Part shown: piece by piece, positions 24,801 through 35,400 of the stretch
Layout of the letters: each line of letters starts with the position of its first letter
Position numbering within the stretch: the first letter of the stretch is position 1
Made by a program: the position numbers and the translations under genes
The notes under the pieces: generated by a model
The model's database searches: none
The model's input: the letters and a program-made list of their open reading frames with translations, nothing else
What the model was told of the DNA's origin: nothing
NCBI GenBank assembly: GCA_003116995.1
Contig: BDSL01000098.1
Location: forward strand, 338,941-402,940
Origin: Yamagishiella unicocca
Taxonomy: Eukaryota > Chlorophyta > Chlorophyceae > Chlamydomonadales > Volvocaceae
Reading direction: 5' to 3'
DNA: 64,000 nt

Positions 24801-27800
24801 GTCGCGTCCAACCCGCCAACCGCCAACTGCTGATCAGTATTCCGTTGGGGCGCTCCGCGGCGGCCGCAGACGTGGGGCATCGACCCGGCCGACATGCTCA
24901 TGGTGGGCGACTCGTTCGAGGATGTGGAGTGCGGTAACGCCAGCGGAGCCGCTAGCTGCCTGGTGGCAGGTGGGTGGGTGGGTGGCAGGTGGGTGGGTGG
25001 GTGGCAGGTGGGTGGGTGGGTGGCAGGTGGGTGGGTGGGTGGCAGGTGGGTGGGTGGGTGGCAGGTGGGTGGGTGGGTGGCAGGTGGGTGGGTGGGTGGC
25101 AGGTGGGTGGGTGGGTGGCAGGTGGGTGGGTGGGTGGCAGGTGGGTGGGTGGGTGGCAGGTGGGTGGGTGGCAGGTGGGTGGGTGGTGGCAGGTGGGTGG
25201 GTGGCAGGTGGGTGGGTGGGTGGCAGGTGGGTGGGTGGGTGGCAGGTGGGTGGGTGGGTGGCAGGTGGGTGGGTGGGTGGCAGGTGGGTGGGTGGGTGGC
25301 AGGTGGGTGGGTGGGTGGCAGGTGGGTGGGTGGGTGGCAGGTGGGTGGGTGGGTGGCAGGTGGGGGTGGGCAGGTGGGTGGGGGTGGGGGGAAACCCGGG
25401 GGTCGGCGCGGGATAGGAAAACCGATGGAGGGGTGGGTGGGTGGGTGCACCGCCCCTCAGGCACTCACACCAGGCGTCGCCGTAACCACGGGTGAGGTGC
25501 CAGGGGGTGCAGCCGCCGGGGTGCAGTCCCCCTCGGGAGTCGGGGACCCGACTGGCGCCGCGAGGGTTGGGGTGGCTAGGCACACAGCGGGACGGGCCAA
25601 CACCTGCCTCACCGTGCATTACCATACCGCACAGTATGCACTACATGCGCAACGTTCCCCTGTCTACTGCGGTACGTACGGTACCGGCCAATCGCCTGCA
25701 CTACGGCACTGCCCCTGCCGCTCTAGAAGTGCTCCCCCGGCCCCCCCGCCCCCCCATCTTTTCCTCACCCAAGTTCTCCAACATGCATCTCAAGACGTCT
25801 GTCCTAAACGGGTTTTCTCGCATCCACGGGTCTTCCTCGCAACCCGCCCCCCCGCCGCCGCCCCGGTCCCCCGCCTCGGCCCCACAGGCGGCGGCAATGA
25901 GAAGCCAGGCACCGTGGTTCTGCCCCCCCCGGGTGCCGTGGCGACGTTCTCGGTGTCCGGGCTGAGCGAGTTGGGGGAGCGGCTGGCGCTGGCAGCGGAA
26001 AGGGGCCCGCAGGCGGCTGGGCTGGCGCTGGGCTGGCCGGCGAGGCTGGCTGCGGGCGAGGTCATCGGCGCCGAGGGTGAGCGTGCGGCTAGCAGCGGGG
26101 GGAGCGGGGGGAGCTCCAGGCTTGGCGGAGGAGGGGCGAGGACTGGGGAGGGGGAGGGCGGCGGACGTGAAGGGTTGCTGCATTGCGGGGGCAGCAAGAG
26201 TGGGGACGGGGTGAGGTAGGGCCTGGCGAGGGTCCAACTCGTCGCTACGGTGTGTGTGTTCGCGAGGCGAGCAGCGACACAGGGGCAGCCGGCGCGAAAG
26301 GGGCCTGGTGGTTCAGCTCTCGGAGGCGGTGCTCCCGGGTGACCCACGCGCCTTCGCTCTAGGAACGCGGCTTGGCCCTGGGTGGGACCAGCTGCACCCA
26401 AAACGGTCTTCTTAAGGAACACAAAACGGTGTTCCTTGCAACCCGCACCCACCCACCCCTTCCCGCCTCCATCGACCTGCGCCGTCCGTGGCCTCCCAAC
26501 AAGTCGGTCTGCAACCCCCCGAGTAGGTCCCCGTGTTCCTCTAGTCGAGTCTACTTATTTCATATGTGCTGACCAAGGGGTTTCCTCTCAACCCTCCCAC
26601 CCCCTCTAATAGGCGGCCTGCCAGCCCCTATCAATTCAATCGTCTCGTGTGACACCTCCTATATCCTACCCGCAGAGACACGCGGCTCCCCGCTACCCTC
26701 CTCCGCCCCCGCGCCCTCACCCCCGAGCCCTCGCCCCCGACCCTCACGTGGTAGCCCCAACCCGACCCCCCCGGTCCCTCACGCGGCATCTCCAACCCGA
26801 CACCGCCGCCCGCCCCCGCAGGCTCTATGCACCCACTACATTTCCCCAGTCGCGTTACCGGTTCGTTTACTGTAACCGCCCCCGCAGGCTCTCCCGCCCC
26901 CGGCCTGGACTACCTGGACTGGCTCGCCTGCTGCGGCGCCCTGCGCTCTGCCCCCTGCTCCTTCCCGCGTATGGGGCGGGCGGCCGGCGGCATGGCCACG
27001 TGCGAGGCGGCGGAGTGGGGCAACGAGGTGCTGCACGTGTTTTGCGGCGCGGGCGCACTGACCAAGCTGCTGGCGAGCCAGGGGCTCCAGGCGAGTGTGT
27101 GCTGCGGCCTCACGACAAGTGTGTGTGAGGCGCAGAGCAGCAGCAGCGCACGGCAGCAGCAGCGGATGGAAGCATGGCGCGGTGCCGGGCTGGTGTGCCC
27201 CGCCGATCCCCCACGCGACCCCCGGTCTGCGAGTTCCGTCGCCCTCGCTGCCCCACCCGCAATGCCGCCCTCGCTGCCCCACCCACAATGCCGCCTCTGC
27301 GGCGCTGCTCCCCTGCAGGTGTGGGGCGTGGACGCGGACGTGGAGGCGCCGCAGAAGCGCGGCCTGCGGGCGTCGCCGTTCAGCGCTGAGGCTCTCGGCC
27401 CGCGCTGCCTGGACGGGGTGCTGGCCACTGCGCCACCCAGCGGTTTCGAGTGCGTGCTGCTGGATGGTGGGTGCTGACGGGGCGGCACAGCGGCGCAGCG
27501 GCGCAGCGTAAGGATACTTGGAACGGTGGTACTTCGCCCTGTGGCGCAATCTGCATGCCTGCCCCGTCGCTGCAGCTGCTGGTGCCGCTGCCGCCACAGC
27601 CGCTACCGCAGCCATCCCTCCCTCCCTGATCCTCCCTCCCTGGACCCTTCTCCCTCCCTGGGCTCCGCCCATCCCTCCCTCCCTGCAGGCTGCTTAGCCT
27701 TTAGCCGCGTGTAGTCCCTTTCTCTGTTCCCTTAGACATTCACGTCTATGCCCGAGCGCAAGGGCTGTCGTTAGCGGAGCGCAACGCTACCACTCTCCCT

Positions 27801-28199
27801 CCCTGGACTCCGCCCTCCCTCCCTGAACCCCTCTCCCTCCCTGGACCCCGTCCGCCCTCCCTCCCTGAACCCCTCTCCCTCCCTGGACTCCGCCCTCCCT
27901 CCCTCCCTCCCTCCCTCCCTGGATCCCTCCCGGTAGGCTCCAACATGTCGGACGCTCAGCGGGCTGCCTGGTGGACTCCGGAGGCGGTGCGCGCCCTGCT
28001 GCCGGCGCTGGCTCCGGGGGGGCGCCTGTGCGCGCAGGTGCCGCTGCTGGACGGCGTCAACCCCGCAGCGGTGCTGGCGTCGCTCCGAGGCGCCGGGTTG
28101 CAGGTGCAGCACTGGCGCGTCGCGAGCCCGCAGGCGGGGTGCGCCGGGCAGCTCGCGTGCAGCCAGCAGCTGGAGATCGTGGCGGCTCGGGGGGCTTGA
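21803..28199 (+). CDS. HAD phosphatase fused to methyltransferase-like domain
   Basis: Ten exons (21803-21968, 22166-22188, 22341-22377, 23307-23470, 23885-24040, 24870-24969, 25888-26076, 26888-27090, 27319-27466, 27937-28199) sum to 483 codons with all phases matching. The first about 50 residues are Arg/Ala/Ser-rich, like an organelle transit peptide. The N-terminal half holds every HAD motif: DMDGTLT (I), VALVTRN (II), YVKPD (III) and MLMVGDSFEDV (IV). It resembles plant HAD hydrolases of the At2g33255 type; the substrate is unknown. The C-terminal half has a Rossmann start, EVLHVFCGAGALTKLLASQG, followed by WGVDAD, and later ALLPALAPGGRLCAQVPLL, like class I SAM methyltransferases. Exon 2 is only 23 bp, and the phosphatase motif I spans three exons' junctions. 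The donor after 27090 appears to be GC rather than GT. Confidence 0.8.
23066..23165. repeat. 21-bp intronic tandem repeat
   Basis: About five pyrimidine-rich copies of TCCATCACCATCTCTCCCTC plus one base lie in the HAD-methyltransferase intron before exon 23307. The unit is a multiple of three, giving spurious GEMVMEE-type frames on the minus strand. Confidence 0.85.
23678..23730 (+). repeat. Dispersed repeat copy 1
   Basis: Contains TTCCGAGGAAGACCCGTGGA, then ATGCTAG and AAAACCGTTTAGGAAAGACG. Closely related copies lie at 28329 (same orientation) and 25764 (reverse orientation). It sits in an intron of the HAD-methyltransferase gene. Confidence 0.7.
24041..24145. repeat. 10-bp intronic minisatellite starting at the splice donor
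   Basis: About ten copies of TGAGGAGGGG begin directly at the 5' splice site after exon base 24040, whose donor is GTGAGG. Each unit recreates a donor-like GGTGAGG. Confidence 0.85.
24241..24266. repeat. AC dinucleotide microsatellite
   Basis: About 13 CA units, followed 35 bases later by a degenerate GTGTTTGT-type tract to about 24415, all in one HAD-methyltransferase intron. Confidence 0.9.
24967..25384. repeat. 19-bp G-rich minisatellite starting at the splice donor
   Basis: About 21 copies of CAGGTGGGTGGGTGGGTGG, a few of them shortened. The first unit is the exon-intron junction itself (GCAG at 24966-24969, then GTGGGT). Every unit repeats this donor sequence and carries four G-runs in close spacing, so it can form G-quadruplexes. 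Confidence 0.92.
25764..25848 (-). repeat. Dispersed repeat copy 2 (reverse orientation)
   Basis: Reverse complement shows GCATGTTGGAGAACTTGGGT, and elsewhere AAACCCGTTTAGGACAGACG and GAGGAAGACCCGTGGATGCG. These match segments of the copies at 23678 and 28329-28470. Confidence 0.7.
27790..27925. repeat. Pyrimidine-rich tandem repeat in an intron
   Basis: Repeats built on CCCTCCCTCCCTGAACCCC and CTCTCCCTCCCTGGACTCCG fill most of the last intron of the HAD-methyltransferase gene and precede its acceptor at 27936. Confidence 0.8.
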
Positions 28200-31163
28200 G
28201 AGGGCGCGGGTTGGATGGGTGGGTAGCGGAGAGGACCGGGTGGGTGGCGTGGGTTGGGAAGCACAGCGGAGCGGAGTGGAGCGGAGCGGAGCGGAGTGGA
28301 GCGGAGTGGAGCAGTGTGGGGTGGGGTGGGGTTTCGAGGAAGACCCGTGGATGCGAGGAAAACCGTTTAGGAAAGCCCGTTGACTAGGAAGCGGAGTCGG
28401 AAACCGTTTGGTACAATACACGCGTTTGGAGATGCATGCTGGAGGACTTGGCTGAGGAAACGGGAGCTGGAGGCCGCATGTCGGCCCCTGGCGGGTATGT
28501 CTGCTCCGACTGCGATGCCTAGGCTAACGGCAACAAGGGCCCCCGCGCGGTTTATCGAAACGGTTTGAGAGGGGCGCATGGTAGAGAATTTGCTGAGGTG
28601 GCTGGATATGCAATAACGAAAAGCTATCCCCTCCTGGGGTGGGATGGAGCGGGGGATAGCTGGGAATAGCGGGGAGAGCGGTGGGTAGGGTGGCGGAGAA
28701 GGAGCAGTGGCTGAGAAGGGGGGCAAGGAGGTGATGTTTGTTCCGAAGGGGTCGTCGTATCCGCTTGCCGCCGTCCTCAACCCAATGGACCTCGGGACAC
28801 CTGGAAACTCCTGAGACAGGAAGTTCGGAACCGGCACACAGCCCCGCAGCTGTCTGGCAGCGTGGGCGTGTGTGTTGGGGGCTGTCGGCATCCTGCCACG
28901 CCGCTTGCGACTACCCACTTCGCCGCCCCCAAGCCACAGGTAGATGGATGGGTGCGGCCTCATTTAGGCCTCACCTGCCATCGACGTACACGTGGATCAA
29001 GGAAGGGGAAGCGCCGTACCGGTTACAGCCGAAAGACCTTCCGTCCATTGCACGAATGCCTTTCCTCTGGGCTCTCGGTTGTGAGGTGTCTGGGTGGTTT
29101 GTCTTTCGGAACCATCGGCTTTCGTGGTCTCTTTTAGTCTCAGGCGATGCGCCGATGGCTCTACCTTTTAAGGTCTGGAGCCCATTGTGACGAATACTAT
29201 TACGAAGGCCGATGACGGTGGTTCGATATGTGTGGTGGGAACGCCTCGTACGAAGGCCGATGACAGTGCTCTACCGGAAGACGACAATCTCGGGGGTCGG
29301 GGTCGCTGGCCAACCTGACGCGGTACAGCGTGCCCAGCCAGCAGCTGCTCCCTCGGCCGCTGCCGGCCTACCGACCGTTGCTCTGCTCCCACGGTCTTCG
29401 CTGTCGAGGCAAGTCCTTTGCCGCCGCACCTGAGGGGGGTCTGTCCTTCCGCACACGCTGTGTCAAACACGCTGTGCGTCGTGACAGGCAATCAGCGCCC
29501 AACAGGTGCCCGTGTCATGCCCCAGCACCGGCATGGTCGATTCGCGGGCATTAGTCATGGTTTCGGTGCCGCTCCAAAAAAGCGAATCTCAGCGCGACGG
29601 TTAAAGTGAAATATATCGCGAGTGCGTTGTTAGGTACGGTGCGTTGACACTGAGTAACGGACTTCGTCGTATATCGTCTGATAGCTTTCGGCGTTGGACA
29701 GTAGCCGGCTCACAATCGTAGCCGAAGGGATATGATGTTGCGCACATCGGGCCCCCGTAGCCTGCGCCGCCTTAGCACGGCGGGACGCCACTCTGGCGTT
29801 CCCGGCCGTGCTCAATGTATCCTCTAGCACGAGGTGCCCAGTTACGGACGTGTAACGACAGTGGCGAGCATCTGGAGCCCCGCAAGTAACCGTGCAGTTG
29901 TGGCCCGCGCTTCGGTCGGGAGTTAAGACTACTCGGGTCAGAACTTGGAAGAGGTAGCGACTTGCAGCGTTCACCTATTGCCAGAGTGGTAGTTGCCACA
30001 GTGGCAGTTGCAGCTGGTGCGTTTGCATGGTTGGTGTGCTCGGGGGGAGGATCGTTGCTTGCACAATGGCATCGTTACAGCACATGGGGCGCGCGCCCAC
30101 CTAGCGAACAGCGGAACAGGAGCTCTCTTCCGCGAGCTTCCATGCCGATTCTGCCAACTATCACACGACCAAATAGACAGACGCTCAAAGCAGACAAGCA
30201 GTCAAAGCTACAAAGTTTTGATGCCGCTAATATTCAAGTGATCAACTCCTACCGCCGCATGTCGCGGCCACTAGCTAGATACTTTAGGTTTGAAGAGGAT
30301 GTGGATTGCGACATAGACACGTCAGCAATGAAGACATCATCCATCCCGTGACGAAATAAGAACTAAGGCAATCTGAACAGGCCCGCTGCGATGCTTCTTC
30401 TTCAAACGCTCTATGTAACCAACCGCTCACCGCAAAGTCCGGTACCATCAGGCGACAGCCTTAGGCTGCAACAAATACAGATCATTGCAGCGCGACTTTG
30501 AGAAAGCAGTCGCTTTGAATGGCGTCATCAAGTCCCGCATTTGCACATTCATCTTGAACAACTAACATCCTGCCTAACGCCTACCTGGGCTGCTGCACGG
30601 CTCGTAACCACTACATACGAGCGAGCACATGAACGCACGCAAGGACCACCACTACACACGGGGACACCGCGATGGCAGTAAAGTGCCATCTGTCCGACTC
30701 TTGCAACCATTTCCAAAGGACTGAGGAGGCCACGTCGGCGCGACTGCTCCACTAGCCCAATACACACCACTTCTCCCGAGGACTTAGGAACGATAGGACA
30801 CAGGGCTGGGGAACACGCGATGGCGTTGTGATTCCGTCAACCCTATTCCGGTATTAGCCACGTACAAGCCAGGGCCGCCCCAGAGGGACTGCCGGGCAGA
30901 CGCGATGGCGCATGCGAAGGGTACCGCTGTCTAGTCAGTACGGCGGTAATGCATTCACACGAAATGTACAGAAACAGCTATGTGCAACCCGGCAAGTTCT
31001 GGGCGGTTTTGGATACCTACTGACAAGGAGAGGTGGAGCAAGCCGAAAAACACTAACACGGCAAAGGCTCCTCCATAACACGCAAAATTCAAGGGAAAAC
31101 TAAGGAAAGGCTAAGAAGAGACTAACAACTACTGGATTCCTATATCCTGTCGAGCGGCACCCT
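28200..31163. other. Repeat-bearing intergenic region, no gene recognised
   Basis: Contains a GGAGT/GGAGC tandem tract at 28262-28315, a dispersed repeat copy, and a short direct repeat, TACGAAGGCCGATGAC, near 29199 and 29249. The open frame 29962-30349 plus lacks an ATG. The region must hold the 3' ends of both flanking genes. Confidence 0.45.
28329..28475 (+). repeat. Dispersed repeat copy 3
   Basis: Carries TTTCGAGGAAGACCCGTGGA and AAAACCGTTTAGGAAAGCCC, then GGAGATGCATGCTGGAGGAC and TTGGCTGAGGAAACGG. It is the longest copy seen and links the sequence blocks of copies 1 and 2. Confidence 0.7.
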
Positions 31164-32495
31164 TTACGGCAGCTCGGGGGAGGTGGGCGCCGGTTCGGGG
31201 ACAATGACGCCCGACCGAGGCCGCAGCAACATCATGACTCGGGCCTGAGCCTGGCTACGGAGGCGGCCGTCCTCGGACGGCCGGCGGCTGCCCGCTTGCG
31301 ATGGCGCGCCGCTACCCGTATTCTGCCTGACGGCCGATCCGGCCGGCTCGTTGGCTGGCTGTATCTCCCCGGTAGCAGTGGCGCTGCGCTCAGGCGGTTC
31401 GATCCTGATGCGGCGCTGCGACCAGCGAGCTGGAAGACCCGGCCTGCCGCCTGTGCTGGTGCTGGCGCCGGTGTTGGTGTCTGCGGCGGCGTCGTGCTCG
31501 GCTCCCGACAGCGTCACACGCCGAGGGGCCTCTCCCGGGTCGGAGATGTCCGTAGCCAGGTGCCGGTGCGACAGGTGGTGGGCGAGGAGCGCGCGGCGAC
31601 CTGCCTCCGACGCCATACCGATGGCTGCTGCCAGCGAGGGCTCGGCGCCCGACAGCGTCACGCGCCGAGAAGGCGGTCCTCCCGCCTCGGACAGGGCGCC
31701 GCTCGCCTGGCGTGATAAGCCGGCGGCGAGGCGCGAGCGATTGCCATCATCCGACCCAGGGTTCGACACGTCTCGCGCGGACATGATGCCGCCCACGATG
31801 TCGGCTGCGAGCCGGTTCCGCTCCGCACCAGACACGGTAGTGCGCCTGGGTCCGTGGCCAGCGATGCCAATCTGGCCTGGCAGGCTCTCCATGGATGGCA
31901 TTCGGTTGAAGTCCATGTCCTCTCGGAGGGGGGCGCTGTTGTTGCGCTTGAACTCGCGGCGCTGCTGCTCAACGTCGGCGTCGTCATGGGCGGAGTGCAC
32001 GGACCCACCGTGCGTGGACATGACGTCGCGGGGGGAAAAGGCCGAGGAGGGCCCGGATGCGTTCTGCAACTGAGCCATCCGCCAGGGCTGCATCTTGGTG
32101 GGCAGAGGAGGCACGATGGACACCTGCAGGCGTTGCAGCGCATCCGGAAGCGGGAGCATCATGGAGCCCTGGCCCTCAGCGGGGTGCTCCAGGACATCCA
32201 CGGTGGTCGCGCGGTCCAGGTCGATGCCCACGATTGACACCGCAGGGGACGCGTCGCGCTGCGACTTCCGCTTCTTGATGACACGATGCGCCACGAAAGC
32301 CGCGAGGGCAGCGGCCACTACACCGCCCACAACGACGCCGGCGATGACGCCGGCGTTGTTCTTGCCGCTGCTGCTGCTGGCGCTGCTAGGGGCGCCGCCG
32401 GCAGCCCTGCTGTCTGGAGAGGCCGCGTCTTCCTGTGTCCCGGGAGAGGTCTGCGGTGCACCTGCTGGTGGAGAGCCACTGGGCTGGGCGTTGAC
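31164..32495 (-). other. Last exon: TM helix and cytoplasmic tail of the giant protein
   Basis: A Ser/Ala/Pro-rich stalk is followed by one hydrophobic helix, [20 protein letters not shown], and the basic stop-transfer [11 protein letters not shown], giving a type I topology. The tail of about 370 residues has three copies of a basic motif: RRTTVSGAE (31821-31850) and RRVTLSGAE (31641-31668 and 31498-31523). These look like basophilic kinase sites. The acceptor, TTTCTCCCTGCAG just upstream of 32495, is strong and in phase with the previous exon. Confidence 0.8.
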
Positions 32496-35400
32496 CTGCA
32501 GGGAGAAAGCAACCCTGGCGGTGAGAGTCCTGACCCCACCGTCCTGGGCAGCGACTGCTATATCATGGAACAACTGTCTCCCTTTGGACATTGCCTCCTT
32601 GGCCCTATCACGTTCAGGTCCCAGGGGTGTGCCAGCATGTATAGCCGGCCCAGGCAAAAGTCACCATATTGGTCTTGTGCCCTTTGAACACGTTTCACGA
32701 CGCGCGCGTGGCCAGTGGTAGGCATTGATGCACACGCGGCATACGAAAACAGCCACACACACACGCACCTGTCGCCGGAGACCGTCGCCCGTGAACTGCG
32801 TTTCAAGCTCGGGCGCCATGCGGGTGACGGTTGTGGTGTCACCGGAAGTGGCGGCCGCCGCCAGGTCGTCGAGGGCGGGCCCGAGGGAGTCCTGCTGCAC
32901 CACCGCCATCTGGTTAATCTTCTGTAGCGCATCGGTGGTGTCCGACTCGGTCAGCTGGGACTCCAACTCATCCAGGTACTCCATTGCGGCCACCATCACG
33001 CTCGCGACGGCATCGAACATGCCTTCGAGCTGCGCCGACAGCAACACAGGCGTGGTGAAGCAGGAGTCAGGGTGCAAACATACGGCACCCCCAAGCCGCC
33101 AGGCAGGCAGGCAGCAACGTAACAAAGGCCACAGGCAGACATACATTTTACAAACTAGTCATACGAGCTGGCCGTCCGGCAGCCCAACCGTTGCTTTCTG
33201 GTACCCGACCACATGAGCTGACTGGCGGACACTGCTGGATGGATCGCGGCACACCGATCAGGATGCGGTTTAGCTAGGCAGCTAGGTAGCTAGGTGACGA
33301 TGTGGCAACATGGTGACATGTGCGTGGCGATGTGGCAATGCGGCTCACCAGCTGGGAGCTCGGGGCCTGCAGTATCCGCCTGCGGGTCTGGACGGCCAGG
33401 CCATTGTAGGTGTTCCGCATCAGGTCGACCAGGTACGCCTTGCTCTGTAGCTTGAGGGTGCCAGCCAACAGGTCCTTGGCCATCTGAGCCACCAGTGCCT
33501 TGGCGATCTCGTCGTCGCTGTGGGCATCGTTCAGCAGGCCTACGAGCACGAGCAAACACAGTGTGTTTGTGTGTGCAGCCACAGGCGGTGATGTAGGTAC
33601 CGCCGTTAGTTAACTACTTCTAGCCATCTGTCTAGGCACGAAGCAGTTCGGCAAGTTACAGGGGCGGGGATGCTGGGCGAATTCTACCAGCTGTATGCTG
33701 GTTCCCTCCTGGCTGGGCGCTGGCAGCGCTCTTGGGGCCCTGTCAGCGTCGGTAAGTGGCGCAGCGGCAGTAGTAGTATGGGAACGCGGAGAGCCTAACT
33801 GCCCGAGTCCCCTCCCTATGCACGTTCTCTGTTGCCAGTATATTGAAATTACAACTGGGAGAAAACACTGCAGGATGGTGAAATTACAACTGTGAGAAAA
33901 CAGTGCAGGATGGGGAAGAGAAGAACATATGGCGCCAGCTGGCCTTCCATGCCCCTGCAGCGCCTAGCTCGCTCACCACTTATGAAGTGGCTGGACGGAC
34001 CCACTGCAGACAGCAGGCGCGAGTTGGCTAGCTTGACGCGCGCGTCCATGACGCTGCCGGCTGGCCAGCCCTGTTCCACAAAGTCCGTGGTTCTTGCCAG
34101 GTCGTTCGGCAGGTTGACGCCGAGATATTCGTAGACGCGGGCGTAGTCGCTGGCGGTGATGTAGCGGGGTGCGGCGCCGTCTGTGGACGTTAGGAAGGTC
34201 CTAGACGCCAAATACGCCACTGGGTTCACCACAGCGGTTCCGCTTTTGGGGAACGGCAGCAGAACGTTCATCGACATTTGAGTCGCTCCCGACAGCGCGG
34301 TGTCCAGGCAGCCTGCTGCGACGGTGACCTGCTTGGGACAAGCAAGCCGGCGACCCCGGGCGGTGGCATGATTCAAACCATCACGCTCGCACACGACGTC
34401 AGATAGGACAGGCATACGTGTCCCCTACACCTCCAACATGAGGGCGGTATTTTAGTCCCACGATGGAACATGAGGCTCGCTGATTTCAAGGCGCAAGCAC
34501 GTGGGATACGTACACCACCGTGAAAACACAGTGACGCGAAGGGCCTTCCTGTGGTTTAGCGCGGCGACAATCCTAGCACCGCTGGCACCAGGTCGGTCTC
34601 ATCTAAAGCCGATCAACAAGGCGCCATATCGAAGCCCAGAAGTAGGCATGGCGTTGGTAGGTGCCAGGCCTTCGCCTCCCATGCATGATAGGTAGCAGGC
34701 ATGATAGGTAGCAGGCATGATAGGTAGCAGGCGTTAGCCTCCGTCCCATACATGGAACGAACCCACCATGGCGCTCGAAGCGCTGGCAAAGGCCACCGAA
34801 CCGGTCGACGAGGTGGCGGCCTTGGACTTGGTCCACGGGTACAAGTTCGTTGCGTCGACCTGCAGGTGGGCGGAGTACGGCAGGTGGGCGGAGTACGACA
34901 GGTCCATGTGTGACGATGCGCGTTCGTCCGCAGGCAAGCATGTCGGGTACATAATGACTATGACAACCAATGCTCGTACCTTGGCTGAACTAGGTGTGCG
35001 CGCCCAGACTAGCATAGCGGATCATGCTTTGTTGCAAGCAACCACGCAAGGTTCGCGCCGCCGACGAAGGAACGGACGCACCTGGCAGTTAGCGAGATCA
35101 CCCGTCGATCGGACTCGCAACCGGTACTCGGCAGGAGCCGGAACGGTTGCCAGTCCCAGTGCAGCCGCCATGGCGGCGAGATTGATTGGCGCAGCTGCCA
35201 GGAGTGCGGCAAAATCTGAAGCAGCAGCAGCAGCAGCAACATATGGCCATGGAAGTGAGTTCTGGCGACCGACCAGCGGCAAAACCTGATCCTGCTCATC
35301 AGGCTGCAACCCTAGGCGACAGCAGGCGGCAGCGCAGGTACGCGTGTGGTATACAGCGGGCTGCAGTGCACCCTGAACCCGTACGTACCGTTGGCGATTC

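Noticed and set aside
24967..25384. Possible CRISPR-like array
   Set aside because: Units are contiguous 19-bp tandem copies without unique spacers, inside a eukaryotic intron.
24749..25625. Minus-strand frames rich in PPTHPPATH and plus-strand frames rich in VGGW
   Set aside because: Both are translations of the 19-bp intronic minisatellite in the HAD-methyltransferase gene.
29962..30351. 129-codon frame with a hydrophobic N-terminal stretch
   Set aside because: It opens with TTG, has no ATG before the hydrophobic part, and shows no family similarity or splice context.
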